From Aeromicrobium ginsengisoli (GTDB lineage: Bacteria; Actinomycetota; Actinomycetes; Propionibacteriales; Nocardioidaceae): a stretch of DNA of 64,000 nt. Made by a program: the position numbers and the translations under genes. The notes beneath the pieces were generated by a model. That model did no database searches and was not told the DNA's origin. It worked only from the letters and a program-made list of their open reading frames with translations. Within the stretch, counting starts at the first letter, position 1. Every line of letters starts with the position of its first letter. The stretch covers positions 1 through 64,000 of the forward strand of contig NZ_SDPQ02000001.1 of the NCBI RefSeq assembly GCF_004134905.2. The letters are read 5' to 3'. Positions 63,765-64,000 of this stretch are shown here, in pieces.

Positions 63765-63796
63765 TTGACCTTGACCCGAGGGTCAACGTCTAGCGT
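63765..63796 (+). promoter_or_regulatory. MerR-type promoter/operator
   Basis: TTGACC (63765-63770) and TAGCGT (63791-63796) are 20 bases apart, with TTGACCC-GA-GGGTCAA centred between them. The long spacer with an embedded dyad is the mark of promoters bent open by MerR-family activators. Confidence 0.75.
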
Positions 63797-63803
63797 GGTC
63801 GGC

Positions 63804-64000
63804 ATGAGGATCGGCGAGGTCGCCCGGCAGGCCGGGGTCACCATCAAGGCAGTGCGCTACTACGAGTCGCTCGGGCTGGTCTCGGCGCAGCGACTCGGCA
63901 ACGGTTACCGCGACTACGACGACCGGGCCGTGCGCCTGGTCCGCGAGGTGCATGCGCTCGGTGCGCTCGGCATCAAGGCCGAGCAGACCCGGCCGTTCCT
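63804..64000 (+). CDS. MerR-family regulator, 3' end beyond the window
   Basis: The first 65 residues are seen: RIGEVARQAGVTIKAVRYYE, then LGLVSAQRLGNGYRDYDDRA, the MerR winged helix-turn-helix. The effector domain lies outside. ATG 63804 is 8 bases after the -10 element, so the gene is read from the MerR-type promoter directly upstream and is probably autoregulated. Confidence 0.93.
   Translation, partial: MRIGEVARQAGVTIKAVRYYESLGLVSAQRLGNGYRDYDDRAVRLVREVHALGALGIKAEQTRPF

Overview
The window is high-GC actinobacterial DNA. Start codons include many GTGs, and genes are tightly packed with ATGA, GTGA or TGATG overlaps. The gene order thrS-HIT-CDP-alcohol phosphatidyltransferase ... pdxS ... 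pdxT-yebC-ruvC-ruvA-ruvB-yajC-secD-secF-apt-relA-...-hisS-aspS-rarA-alaS-ruvX-mltG-aroE is the conserved actinobacterial backbone known from mycobacteria and relatives. Protein flavour and order suggest a Nocardioidaceae-like organism such as Aeromicrobium or Nocardioides. The genus is an inference.

Region 1 (1-8300) is accessory. It holds two membrane proteins of unknown role, then a beta-galactoside uptake and hydrolysis locus: a LacI regulator, a perfect palindromic operator, two ABC permeases, a binding lipoprotein and a GH35 beta-galactosidase, with no ATPase subunit. Small disordered Pro/Asp/Glu-rich proteins follow. Region 2 (8300-12000) has an asparagine-synthase-like gene that looks 5'-truncated next to three minus-strand tRNAs (Val-GAC, Cys-GCA, Gly-GCC), a class IV aminotransferase, tRNA-Val(CAC) and more small acidic proteins. 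Region 3 (12100-21150) is oxidative: a TetR/Baeyer-Villiger-type monooxygenase/acetoacetate-decarboxylase-like operon diverges, across a palindromic operator, from a GMC oxidoreductase and a Tat-exported flavin amine oxidase. A REC-PAS-PAS-PAS-histidine kinase follows.

Region 4 (21279-31821) starts as the conserved thrS-HIT-pgsA block. It then carries a surface locus: an ECF sigma factor fused to its own zinc-finger, membrane and BACON-like extracellular parts, a class F sortase, and a Pro-rich membrane-anchored wall protein. All three are preceded by the same promoter-like sequence. An AurF-like diiron oxygenase paired with an FprB-type ferredoxin reductase comes next, then pdxS.

Region 5 (31900-39120) is the most unusual part. 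A block of about 7.2 kb between pdxS and pdxT holds two related modules of exported proteins with alternate (SipW-type) signal peptides and five SipW-like signal peptidases. Two of these peptidases are fused to what looks like a substrate: an internal SipW-type signal followed by a beta-rich domain. One module adds an LPDTG wall-anchored protein. Both modules share a 31-nt upstream block and an intercistronic hairpin. The likely product is a TasA/camelysin-like surface fibre or matrix, exported by Sec, processed by dedicated SipW enzymes and possibly wall-tethered by the sortase about 10 kb upstream.

Region 6 (39152-64000) is housekeeping: PLP synthesis, Holliday junction processing, Sec accessory proteins, purine salvage, (p)ppGpp, aminoacyl-tRNA synthetases, MltG, AroE, a prepilin-type peptidase and the start of a MerR gene. 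One accessory gene, an AbiEi/DUF559-like protein, sits between relA and a DUF349 gene and is bounded by oppositely oriented arrays of a 22-nt repeat.
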